From positions 1 through 22,441 of IMG/VR virus record IMGVR_UViG_3300024999_000429: 22,441 nucleotides of DNA; one strand, given 5' to 3'. Positions 12,862 to 18,350 of the stretch are shown here, in pieces. This DNA comes from a virus. Each line of letters opens with the position of its first letter. The stretch's first letter is position 1. The notes below the pieces were generated by a model. That model saw only the letters and a list, made by a program, of their open reading frames with translations, had not been told where the DNA came from and made no database searches. A program made the position numbers and the translations under genes.

Positions 12862-13275
12862 TTGGAAAGAGAGATTAAATTCCGAGCATGGGTTGAGCAT
12901 GAGTTTATCAAAAATGGCGGGTGCATGAATTATCACCCTGAATTCCACGGGGATATCAATGAGATTTTTAAAAACAATGGGGTTGAGCCAGTCAGTAAAT
13001 ATGCATCAAAAATCACTTATTTGCAGTTCACTGAGGTTAATGACAAAAACGGAAAAGAAATATACCAGGAAGATATTGTTAAATATTCGTATATAAGCCC
13101 GTTGGATGGAAAAGAAAAGTCGTACGTATGGGTTGTGAAATACAAGAACGGAATGTATTGGTTGCGGCATATTGGAGGGTTAAAGCATTACGATGCCTCT
13201 TTGTTTTTGAAGTATAACCAGATTGAGGTTATTGGCAACACTTTCGAGCACCCAGAACTATTGGGGGAACCCTAA
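12862..13275 (+). CDS. YopX family protein, 137 aa
   Basis: TTG at 12862 is preceded by GTGGGGAGAG; no better start lies upstream. The N-terminus EREIKFRAWVEHEF and the middle VNDKNGKEIYQEDIVKY are the signature features of the YopX family, known from Bacillus phage SPbeta and many Firmicute and Bacteroidetes phages. The family forms a beta-rich fold of unknown function. It is the first rightward gene after the divergent control region at 12741-12861, so its transcription may be affected by the two palindromes, although no convincing rightward promoter is visible. Family is confident, function unknown. Confidence 0.88.
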   Translation: MEREIKFRAWVEHEFIKNGGCMNYHPEFHGDINEIFKNNGVEPVSKYASKITYLQFTEVNDKNGKEIYQEDIVKYSYISPLDGKEKSYVWVVKYKNGMYWLRHIGGLKHYDASLFLKYNQIEVIGNTFEHPELLGEP

Positions 13276-13641
13276 ATGCTCATAATAATCACTGGTCGCC
13301 CGGTCCCGGCTGTAAGAATGACTGGCCGAGGTAAGTTTATTAAACCTGCGGCGGCTAGGTACCTTGCTTACAAAGAGCAGATAGGATGGATGGCATTATC
13401 TCAGACGCAAAGACCGATTATTAATCCAGTAACCGTGAATGTCAAAGTGTTCCTACATGGCGTTTCTACACCGATGGGTCTGGATGGCGATATAGACAAT
13501 TATTTAAAAAGTGCATTGGATGGTTGCAATAAAGTCGCATGGATTGACGACCGACAGGTGCAGAAAGCTACGGTTGAAAAGATACCTTGTCAACATGAAA
13601 ATCAAGAACGGATGGAGATCGAGATTTGGGAGGTAGAGTAA
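13276..13641 (+). CDS. rusA: RusA-type Holliday junction resolvase, 121 aa
   Basis: ATG at 13276 directly follows the YopX stop codon. The protein starts with a beta-rich ITGRPVPAVRMT and contains the RusA active-site pattern: GLDGDIDNYLKSALDG (68-83) and VAWIDDRQV (87-95), with acidic residues D72, D74 and D91/D92 in the places that bind metal in RusA. Length equals the family norm (about 120 aa). RusA resolves four-way junctions formed during phage recombination or replication, clearing branches before packaging. Its position in the operon after replication genes is typical. Assignment is secure. Confidence 0.93.
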   Translation: MLIIITGRPVPAVRMTGRGKFIKPAAARYLAYKEQIGWMALSQTQRPIINPVTVNVKVFLHGVSTPMGLDGDIDNYLKSALDGCNKVAWIDDRQVQKATVEKIPCQHENQERMEIEIWEVE

Positions 13642-13643
13642 CC

Positions 13644-13874
13644 GTGGATATTAAGATCACACCACATAAGCCCGGAGACAAAGGGATCGCGTGTATGCCC
13701 TTGAAGCGCAATATACCGGACGCTAGTCGACACAAAGATTGGAAACTTGTTACCTGCCCAGTGTGCGGGTCTGAATGTTGGGAATCAGATCTCACGCGTC
13801 AGGTTAAGGCTCGGGGTTGTACTGCAGCTTGTACGGAATGCGCATTACGGGCAGGTATTACAGGGGGAAGCTAA
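13644..13874 (+). CDS. Small zinc-ribbon-like Cys-rich protein, 76 aa
   Basis: An in-frame TTG exists at 13626, but GGGAGGT (13628-13634) is spaced for the GTG at 13644. The protein has CPVCGSEC (about 44-51) and CTAACTEC (about 65-72), a paired CxxC arrangement typical of a zinc ribbon. It begins two bases after the rusA stop. It belongs to a run of small Cys-rich proteins in this region. No enzyme motif is present; nucleic-acid or protein binding is a general expectation for such modules, not shown. Confidence 0.68.
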   Translation: MDIKITPHKPGDKGIACMPLKRNIPDASRHKDWKLVTCPVCGSECWESDLTRQVKARGCTAACTECALRAGITGGS

Positions 13875-13876
13875 TT

Positions 13877-14170
13877 GTGGCCTCGGGTTGCATTATTGAC
13901 ACTTGTCCTGTATGTGACGACCTTGTTTGGGAAGACGAGTGGAGGATCTTCGACAACATCATCATGCACTCTAGGTGCACATCGGATTACGTAAAGAGAA
14001 GGCATGGTATGAACGAGGAACAATTTCTTAGGCTGAGCGGAGCCCAAGAGCTTCGGCAAGCGATATTGGACACACAGTTAAACCTAAAGGACTCTATGGA
14101 TTTCTATACTAAGAAACTCCAAGACCTTGAAAATGAACTTACAAGGATAGAAACGGAGGGTAAAGAGTGA
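13877..14170 (+). CDS. Small Cys/coiled-coil protein, 97 aa
   Basis: The frame is open from 13817, but GTG at 13877 has AGGGGG upstream (13862-13867) and follows the preceding stop by two bases, so it is chosen. The N-terminus has CPVCDD (about 10-15) and a later HSRC, a possible metal site. The C-terminal 45 residues (LNLKDSMDFYTKKLQDLENE) form a likely coiled coil. The stop overlaps the start of the MazG-like gene. Function unknown. Confidence 0.66.
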   Translation: MASGCIIDTCPVCDDLVWEDEWRIFDNIIMHSRCTSDYVKRRHGMNEEQFLRLSGAQELRQAILDTQLNLKDSMDFYTKKLQDLENELTRIETEGKE

Positions 14171-14661
14171 AAACCTGTGAAAATTGTGGTAATCATGAAA
14201 AACCGGAGTGCGAAAGCGATTGCACTCCAGAAAATCAGAAGGGGTGGAAACGAAAGGAAATTTGCACCGATTGCCAGAGGTTGAATTGCAACGGCACATT
14301 ATGCCTCCACAGAGAGTGGTTTATACCCAAGGATGATGAAGTTTCCAAGGATGAATTTATATCCCTTGACCGCCTTAATGGTCTCTACCCAACTATCGAA
14401 TCATGCACTTATAAGCTAATCGAAGAGTTGGGAGAGTTGCTCCAAAGTATCGGTAAAGGTAATCAGATGAGCGGAGAAAAACCTAGATTAAAAACAGGTG
14501 AAAAAAATCCGCTCAGGCTAATTGAAGAAGCTTTTGATGTGGCTCAGAGCGCAGTAACGATGATTTATGCCATTGCGGATAAGTTTGGTATTTCTGTTGA
14601 TGAACAGCAAAAATTACATGAGGAGAAGTTGATAAAGAAAGGATATTTGGTGGAAAAATGA
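14167..14661 (+). CDS. MazG-like protein with N-terminal cysteine-rich extension, 164 aa
   Basis: GTG at 14167 overlaps the preceding stop. The first 50 residues hold eight cysteines (C4, C7, C15, C19, C33, C36, C41, C46), a probable zinc module. Residues about 80-164 resemble the MazG-like NTP pyrophosphohydrolase fold: IEELGEL (85-91, EExxE) and IEEAFDV (119-125, ExxD) supply the Mg-binding acidic residues, followed by helical AVTMIYAIADKFGISVDEQQ. Phage MazG-like enzymes hydrolyse nucleotides, including alarmone or dNTP pools. The fusion of a cysteine-rich segment to a MazG-like domain is unusual. Family is moderately confident. Confidence 0.75.
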   Translation: MKTCENCGNHEKPECESDCTPENQKGWKRKEICTDCQRLNCNGTLCLHREWFIPKDDEVSKDEFISLDRLNGLYPTIESCTYKLIEELGELLQSIGKGNQMSGEKPRLKTGEKNPLRLIEEAFDVAQSAVTMIYAIADKFGISVDEQQKLHEEKLIKKGYLVEK

Positions 14662-14900
14662 GTAATGAGAAATGCGCTAATCCAACCGAGTTTGCAAACA
14701 AACTTCTAGTCATCAACGGCCTGTACTATGCAGGGACAAGTAAAGACCTAAGCGCTAACCGATCCGATGCGGTAATTATCAAGAGCCAAGATGCTCTCTA
14801 CACCATTCTAGGGGCCATGCTCAGCTCGGTTATGCGAGGGAAGATAACTCTTAAGCGGATTGAGGTTATTAAGGTGAAGGAGGTCCCCGATGCCCTGTAA
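14658..14900 (+). CDS. Small hypothetical protein, 80 aa
   Basis: ATG at 14658 overlaps the stop of the MazG-like gene (ATGA). The protein has one mildly hydrophobic segment (LYTILGAMLSSVM, about 47-59), too short and polar at its edges to call a membrane helix with confidence. It ends with basic KRIEVIKVKEV. The next small gene starts 11 bases before its stop. No recognised domain. Confidence 0.6.
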   Translation: MSNEKCANPTEFANKLLVINGLYYAGTSKDLSANRSDAVIIKSQDALYTILGAMLSSVMRGKITLKRIEVIKVKEVPDAL

Positions 14901-15021
14901 GTGCCTAACCTCCTGTAAGGGACAAGCTTGCGTATGCAATGACTGTAAAGTTAAGAAAGACTGCAAATACGTCTATACCGGGGATTGTCGATGGATTGAG
15001 ACGAGAGGAGGTAAACCATGA
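14890..15021 (+). CDS. Cys-rich mini-protein, 43 aa, eight cysteines
   Basis: ATG at 14890 follows a perfect AAGGAGGT (14877-14884) with five bases of spacing; the frame ends in TGA overlapping the next gene's ATG (15018). Cysteines are at residues 3, 5, 9, 14, 16, 19, 25 and 33, giving C-x-C-x3-C-x4-C-x-C-x2-C. Nearly a fifth of all residues are cysteine. The strong ribosome-binding site, the overlap with both neighbours and the composition argue for a real gene. It is translated just before the Gp37/Gp68-type three-Cys protein. Metal binding is likely, function unknown. Confidence 0.68.
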   Translation: MPCKCLTSCKGQACVCNDCKVKKDCKYVYTGDCRWIETRGGKP

Positions 15022-16025
15022 GTAAGTCAAAAATTGAATGGACAGATGCGGTTTGGAATCCAGTTACAGGTTGCACTAAACTCTCCGAAGGTTGCCGGAA
15101 TTGTTACGCCGAGCGACTATGGCCACGATTGAGAGCTATGGGAAATACTGCATATCGGGATAGGAATTTCAATGACGTAGCATGTCATCCAGAACGATTG
15201 GATCAACCGCTACAGTGGAAAAAGCCACGAAGGATATTCGTGAACTCCATGAGTGACCTTTTTCATGATGACGTACCATTTGAATTCATTAGGGCTGTAT
15301 GGGTAGTAATGACGACTCATCGGGATCACACTTACATGGTCCTCACAAAACGACCAAGAAGGATGCTTGAATTCTTTGCATGGAATGCAGCGCAGGAATT
15401 AAAGGTTGAGACATATCGAAACAATGTTTGGCTTGGGGTTTCGATCGAGAATCAGGCTGTAGCAAATGAACGAATCCCTCTGCTACTTCAAGCTCCCGTG
15501 ACGGTACGATTTGTAAGTTGCGAACCATTGTTGGGACCGGTGAATTTGGAACGAATCGAACCGAAGGGGAAAGATGCATTTATTCACTCGCTTTCAGGAA
15601 CGGTTTCGGTGCCATTTACCGTATTGGATAATCGACCAAAATTAAACTGGGTAATCGTTGGTGGAGAATCAGGCCCAAGAGCACGACCAATGCATCCTGA
15701 TTGGGCGAGTAGCTTGAGGGATCAATGTCGGGCGGAGGGAGTTCCATTCTTCTTTAAACAGTGGGGAGAGTTTAGAGAGGTAAGGCGCTACAACTCTTGG
15801 CCAAAGTACAGAGATACAGTTGGGGAAGTAGCGAAAGCAATTGGAACGACACATTCTGGCCGAGCAGCCTTGTTAAATATTGATGGTTCAGATCTAGTCA
15901 ATGGTGGTCCTGACCATAAGTTTTTTCCCATTAGCCACCTTAAACGAGTTGGCAAAAAAGAAGCTGGTCGCGAACTTGGCGGTCGGACGTGGGATGAGAT
16001 CCCTAACGGTGGCCTCAATGCCTAA
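15018..16025 (+). CDS. Phage Gp37/Gp68 family (DUF5131) three-Cys protein, 335 aa
   Basis: ATG at 15018 follows AGAGGAGGT. The N-terminus is IEWTDAVWNPVTGC then CRNCYAE, giving cysteines at 19, 26 and 29 (C-x6-C-x2-C) that resemble an iron-sulfur radical-SAM-like cluster site. Later motifs IFVNSMSDLFHDDVP (about 73-87), VLTKRPRRM (108-116), WLGVSIEN and SCEPLLG, VIVGGESGPRARPM (about 214-227) and FFKQWGEF are typical of the Gp37/Gp68 family, common in phages and mobile elements. Family length is about 240-350 aa, so this is full length. Its substrate is unknown; relatives occur beside 'three-Cys-motif partner' proteins. No such partner is recognised here. Confidence 0.92.
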   Translation: MSKSKIEWTDAVWNPVTGCTKLSEGCRNCYAERLWPRLRAMGNTAYRDRNFNDVACHPERLDQPLQWKKPRRIFVNSMSDLFHDDVPFEFIRAVWVVMTTHRDHTYMVLTKRPRRMLEFFAWNAAQELKVETYRNNVWLGVSIENQAVANERIPLLLQAPVTVRFVSCEPLLGPVNLERIEPKGKDAFIHSLSGTVSVPFTVLDNRPKLNWVIVGGESGPRARPMHPDWASSLRDQCRAEGVPFFFKQWGEFREVRRYNSWPKYRDTVGEVAKAIGTTHSGRAALLNIDGSDLVNGGPDHKFFPISHLKRVGKKEAGRELGGRTWDEIPNGGLNA

Positions 16026-16242
16026 ACAAACCCCAACCCTCTTAAAAAAGCTCAGAATAGCCTACTTAATCATGACGAACCAGCTAAACTGCGGAATCAT
16101 CCAAGAGTGCGGAGTTTGCGGAAGTATCAAGGTTGTTGACATTAAGGCTAAGGGGAGAAAACGAATTAGTAGAGCTAAGTACAAATGCCTAAACTGCGGA
16201 TCGGTTGCAAATGCCAAGGAGAAATGGAGGGTTAACAAATGA
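16018..16242 (+). CDS. Small zinc-ribbon protein, 74 aa
   Basis: The frame is open from 15901, but the ATG at 16018 overlapping the preceding stop is the natural start (GGTGG lies upstream). The C-terminal half holds CGVCG (about 31-35) and CLNCG (about 57-61), spaced by 20-odd residues with basic KGRKRISRAKYK between, the standard zinc-ribbon layout, with a positively charged surface suited to nucleic acids. The next mini-gene overlaps its stop. Function unknown. Confidence 0.7.
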   Translation: MPKQTPTLLKKLRIAYLIMTNQLNCGIIQECGVCGSIKVVDIKAKGRKRISRAKYKCLNCGSVANAKEKWRVNK

Positions 16243-16346
16243 GTCAAGATCCGAAAGCGTGCCCTAGCTGTGGCGCGACAGTAATCTATACCTGTGGATG
16301 CAAGCAGTGTCCCGATCCGGCGTGTGGATGGAGTCAGTGTGGATAA
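16239..16346 (+). CDS. Cys-rich mini-protein, 35 aa, seven cysteines
   Basis: ATG at 16239 overlaps the preceding stop and has GGAGGG at 16226-16231 as ribosome-binding site. Cysteines are at residues 8, 11, 19, 21, 24, 29 and 34 (CPSC, CGCKQC, C, C). It resembles a miniature two-site metal-binding knuckle. Overlap with the upstream gene, a good ribosome-binding site and the unusual composition support reality. The following 44 bases to the HNH gene hold no gene. Function unknown. Confidence 0.62.
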   Translation: MSQDPKACPSCGATVIYTCGCKQCPDPACGWSQCG

Positions 16347-16390
16347 AGCTGTGGACTTAATGTGGATAAAGGGGCAAAGGCGAGGCTGAG

Positions 16391-16792
16391 GTGGCTAAGT
16401 CTAGCCCTCGAATCCAAGATGCCTATAAAAAGGTAGATTTACGGGACCAAGGAACCTGCCAACATCCCGGCTGTGGAAGCACATACGAAGCCGATCACCA
16501 TCACATTGAATTCCGTAGCGAGGCAAAGGACCGTGTAGCGTGTGTCGAGAACGTCGTAACCCTATGTCAAGCGCATCATCACGGAAGCGAAGGGCCCCAC
16601 GAGTCTGCATACTGGCGAGAACATTGGAAACAGTGGCAAGTGGATGCGTATCCGTACTACATGCCAAAGTCCGAACAGAACGAGATGGAACGACTGAGAC
16701 TCAAACGCTTCAAGGATCTTGGGGTGGCGGAAAGGCTTGAAGAACTGGAGAAAAAGTGGCGGAGGTGGGAAGAATGCCGCATCAAGGTTTAA
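16391..16792 (+). CDS. HNH endonuclease, 133 aa
   Basis: GTG at 16391 is preceded by GGCGAGGCTGAG, a weak ribosome-binding site. The HNH fold is clear: structural cysteines CQHPGC (23-28) and C59/H63, ADHHHI (34-39) holding the first catalytic His, and the central Asn (N54) in VENVVTLCQAHHHG. The C-terminal half is helical and charged. HNH nucleases near terminase genes take part in genome packaging at cos ends in many phages. Its location roughly 1.6 kb upstream of the terminase genes is compatible with that, though here several small genes intervene. Length is normal. Confidence 0.9.
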   Translation: MAKSSPRIQDAYKKVDLRDQGTCQHPGCGSTYEADHHHIEFRSEAKDRVACVENVVTLCQAHHHGSEGPHESAYWREHWKQWQVDAYPYYMPKSEQNEMERLRLKRFKDLGVAERLEELEKKWRRWEECRIKV

Positions 16793-16989
16793 CAAGGGAA
16801 CAACTCATTGAACTTATAAACTGTCGAAAGAAAGAGTTTGACGAAGTCTTGGATAAGTATGATTCCCTCAAGATCGAAATAAGCAAACTCGAAGAAGAAT
16901 TGCACGGCATGGGAGAGAGTTTAAACAACCCAAGATCGTGTATGAATCAGGGTGTATTTGCTCAAAGGAAATGTGACCAATGCGGATAA
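16774..16989 (+). CDS. Small coiled-coil protein with C-terminal CxxC, 71 aa
   Basis: ATG at 16774 lies inside the HNH gene's last codons and has GGAGGTGGGA (16761-16770) upstream, which fixes the start. Most of the product is a charged helix (FDEVLDKYDSLKIEISKLEE), a probable coiled coil, ending in CDQCG. Cysteines at the very end suggest a metal or disulfide link. It overlaps the HNH gene by 19 bases. Unknown function. Confidence 0.62.
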   Translation: MPHQGLTREQLIELINCRKKEFDEVLDKYDSLKIEISKLEEELHGMGESLNNPRSCMNQGVFAQRKCDQCG

Positions 16990-17023
16990 CGTAACCGATG
17001 CGTGTTTGAAGGGAAGGGTCAAT

Positions 17024-17044
17024 ATCACAAATATAAGTTGTGAT
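17024..17044 (+). other. Perfect 7-bp inverted repeat in an 87-base gap
   Basis: ATCACAA (17024-17030) and TTGTGAT (17038-17044) are exact reverse complements around a 7-base AT-rich loop. No T-run follows. The shape fits a dimeric-repressor operator as well as a small hairpin. It precedes the ribosome-binding site of the gene at 17077; no promoter is evident. Confidence 0.42.
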
Positions 17045-17076
17045 TGGCTTAAGGCGAATGGAAGGAGATAGGATTA

Positions 17077-17304
17077 TTGTATAGTGATATGTTTTTCTAC
17101 TTTCCGAGTTACTATCCGAGTGATTTCGATATTTGTTGTCCTGTTGCTGAGGAGAAGAAATGGTACAACCCAATCGACCGCCACAACTACTGCAAGATCC
17201 ACCGCATTACTCCGAGGAGAGTAGTCAAGCGAAGAGATAGGCAGAGTCGAGGGAGTATTTCGTTACTGAAGGTTGAGAGTGGGGATGAGGAGGATGAAAA
17301 CTGA
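17077..17304 (+). CDS. Small basic Cys-containing protein, 75 aa
   Basis: TTG at 17077 is chosen because GAAGGAG (17061-17067) is correctly spaced for it; an ATG at 17089 lacks such a site. The N-terminus is aromatic and tyrosine-rich (YSDMFFYFPSYYPSDFD), followed by CC and a NYCKIH segment, then an arginine-rich stretch (RRVVKRRDRQSRG) and an acidic tail (GDEEDEN). The strongly alternating charge suggests a nucleic-acid or protein contact. Function unknown. The next gene overlaps by one base. Confidence 0.6.
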   Translation: MYSDMFFYFPSYYPSDFDICCPVAEEKKWYNPIDRHNYCKIHRITPRRVVKRRDRQSRGSISLLKVESGDEEDEN

Positions 17305-17486
17305 TGAATGATAATTTAATGCGACTTTTTGGCCTAATCGAAATCTATAATCAAGCAGGGATGCTTCGAGAGGAATTTGAAGCATTTACTGGATATGACG
17401 AACCGATTGAAACTATCGAAGAACTTATCGAAGCGATGGAAGAGGAAATGAGTTGTTGGGAACCGGAACCCACAGAGGAGGAATAA
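17304..17486 (+). CDS. Small acidic protein, 60 aa
   Basis: ATG at 17304 overlaps the preceding stop by one base (TGATG), so translation is likely coupled; no strong separate ribosome-binding site is seen. The product is very acidic (IEELIEAMEEEMSC and a tail EPEPTEEE) and helical, without recognised domain. It is followed after three bases by the next gene. Function unknown. Confidence 0.58.
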   Translation: MNDNLMRLFGLIEIYNQAGMLREEFEAFTGYDEPIETIEELIEAMEEEMSCWEPEPTEEE

Positions 17487-17489
17487 CTC

Positions 17490-17900
17490 ATGAAATACCC
17501 GAACGAACTACGCGAATGTCCACACGGTTGGACAGATTGCTCGCTGTGTGCTAACCTCATAGCTTGTCAATCTGGAGAATACGTCCCAGATCCTGAGCCT
17601 GTCGAGCCAGTTCCAGATCCAATCCCTGAGCTCACGCCAGGGCCTGAAGAACTCACAACTGACTTAGGTATTGTTATTCAGAGAGAGGGGGGAACGTGGT
17701 TCGAAAAGTTCAATAAGCTTAGTCCTAACGACAGGATTAAGGAGATTATGAGGTATCCAATCCCTAACTTACATTCGGTAGCCGATCCATATAAGGCTGA
17801 ACAGGGAGCGATTGTGCCGGGTGGCGGTAAATCGGGCAGGATTAAGAAAAGCAACAAGGGTACGAAAATACCTCTTGAACCATGGACATCCCAAGTGTAA
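17490..17900 (+). CDS. Cys-rich N-terminus with Pro/Glu linker, 136 aa
   Basis: ATG at 17490 follows AGAGGAGGA. The first 30 residues carry CPHGWTDCSLC and a further Cys, a likely zinc site. A Pro/Glu/Asp linker follows (PDPEPVEPVPDPIPELTPGP, about 33-52), then a polar C-terminal half with a glycine-lysine-rich end (GGGKSGRIKKSNKG). The linker suggests two separate modules. It is the last gene before the control region at 17901-18350. Function unknown. Confidence 0.66.
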   Translation: MKYPNELRECPHGWTDCSLCANLIACQSGEYVPDPEPVEPVPDPIPELTPGPEELTTDLGIVIQREGGTWFEKFNKLSPNDRIKEIMRYPIPNLHSVADPYKAEQGAIVPGGGKSGRIKKSNKGTKIPLEPWTSQV

Positions 17901-17922
17901 ACTTTCAGAATAACATAAATTA

Positions 17923-17951
17923 TTGACATTAGATAAGCTATGAGGTATCAT
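17923..17951 (+). promoter_or_regulatory. Near-consensus promoter upstream of the packaging genes
   Basis: TTGACA (17923-17928) and TATCAT (17946-17951) are separated by 17 bases, matching the sigma-70 consensus 6/6 and 5/6. The expected start is near 17958. Transcription would enter three hairpins at once and meet a strong terminator at 18053-18084, before the terminase genes. Confidence 0.85.
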
Positions 17952-17960
17952 TAGTGGTGA

Positions 17961-17992
17961 GGTTCGGACCCTAAACGGGGTCTGGGCCTTTT
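17961..17992 (+). terminator. Promoter-proximal hairpin with short T-run
   Basis: GGTTCGGACCC (17961-17971) pairs with GGGTCTGGGCC (17978-17988): 11 pairs including three G-U, 6-base loop TAAACG, followed by TTTT. It begins only a few bases after the predicted start. With just four T's it may be a weak terminator, pause site or a functional RNA structure. Confidence 0.55.
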
Positions 17993-18052
17993 CCTATTGC
18001 CAAATAGATGGGCACCCTAACGGGCGCTCGTGCCATAGCCCTCCTCTACTCA

Positions 18053-18084
18053 GAACGCTCCTTAATTGGGGCGTTCGCTTTTTT
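18053..18084 (+). terminator. Strong intrinsic terminator before the packaging genes
   Basis: GAACGCTCC (18053-18061) pairs with GGGGCGTTC (18068-18076) in 9 pairs (one G-U), 6-base loop TTAATT, followed by GC and TTTTTT (18079-18084). This is a classical rho-independent terminator. It would stop both the early operon from the left and the short RNA from the 17923 promoter. Confidence 0.9.
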
Positions 18085-18101
18085 ATACTTATAAGGCGGT
18101 G

Positions 18102-18311
18102 ATGATTACCGTGGGTGAAGTGGATAAGCCCCAATGTAAACACTACTCTCCTATCGTTCCTGTCAGGCAATATTGCGGAAACTGTGCTCAAGGTATAGGG
18201 ATATAGTGCGAAGAATACCTCGCCGCGTACAAGGAGTACGAATACGAGAGTAAGTTCAAGGCGCTCGATATGATGATGCGAAGCAACCGAGGGATTAGAT
18301 TCCCTAAATAA
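18102..18311 (+). pseudogene. Small Cys-containing gene interrupted by an in-frame amber codon
   Basis: From ATG 18102 (upstream AAGGCGGTG) the frame gives 34 codons with CKH and YCGNC, then TAG at 18204-18206. The same frame continues without interruption for 34 codons to TAA at 18309-18311, beginning CEEYLAAYKEYE and ending RGIRFPK, with a strongly helical, coding-like composition. No good start for the second part exists in its frame near the break. The upstream half is thus either a complete 34-aa protein or, more likely, the front of a 69-residue protein broken by a nonsense mutation, a sequencing error, or read through at TAG. Cysteine motifs resemble the neighbouring small zinc proteins. 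Confidence 0.5.
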
Positions 18312-18343
18312 TAAAACCAAACTCCAACGGGGAGGTAGTGAAG

Positions 18344-18349
18344 ATGTAG
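18344..18349 (+). promoter_or_regulatory. Minimal start-stop element ATG-TAG before the terminase gene
   Basis: GGAGGT (18331-18336) is ideally spaced for the ATG at 18344, which is followed at once by TAG. The terminase small-subunit ATG at 18351 is one base after the TAG and too far (about 14 bases) from that ribosome-binding site for best use. Ribosomes may load on the start-stop and reinitiate one base downstream. Confidence 0.4.
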
Positions 18350-18350
18350 C

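Larger units (their letters stand above)
17958..18084 (+). ncRNA. Candidate short structured RNA (about 127 nt) made before the late genes
   Basis: The start is inferred from the promoter at 17923-17951 and the end from the terminator T-run. The RNA would contain three hairpins in a row: 17961-17988 (11 bp), 18008-18036 (7 bp with one bulged G, outer ATGG/CCAT) and 18053-18076 (9 bp). No open frame with a ribosome-binding site is seen inside. The layout resembles the lambda 6S RNA made from pR' and ended at tR', or RNA antiterminator leaders such as HK022 put. No sequence similarity to either is claimed. Confidence 0.55.

Noticed and set aside
15901-16017. N-terminal extension of the zinc-ribbon gene to 15901
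   Set aside because: It would lie entirely inside the Gp37/Gp68 gene; the ATG at 16018 overlapping the stop is the natural phage-style start and the ribbon motifs lie after it.
18204-18206. Genome-wide recoding of TAG
   Set aside because: Several long confident genes end in TAG at the expected place (PP-loop gene, helicase loader, beta clamp, SNF2-like helicase, terL), so TAG works as a normal stop; only a local read-through or mutation is considered.
17901-18350. tRNA or known riboswitch in the 450-base region before terS
   Set aside because: No cloverleaf with acceptor stem and TψC-like arm and no known riboswitch pattern could be recognised; the hairpins are simple stem-loops tied to a promoter and terminator.
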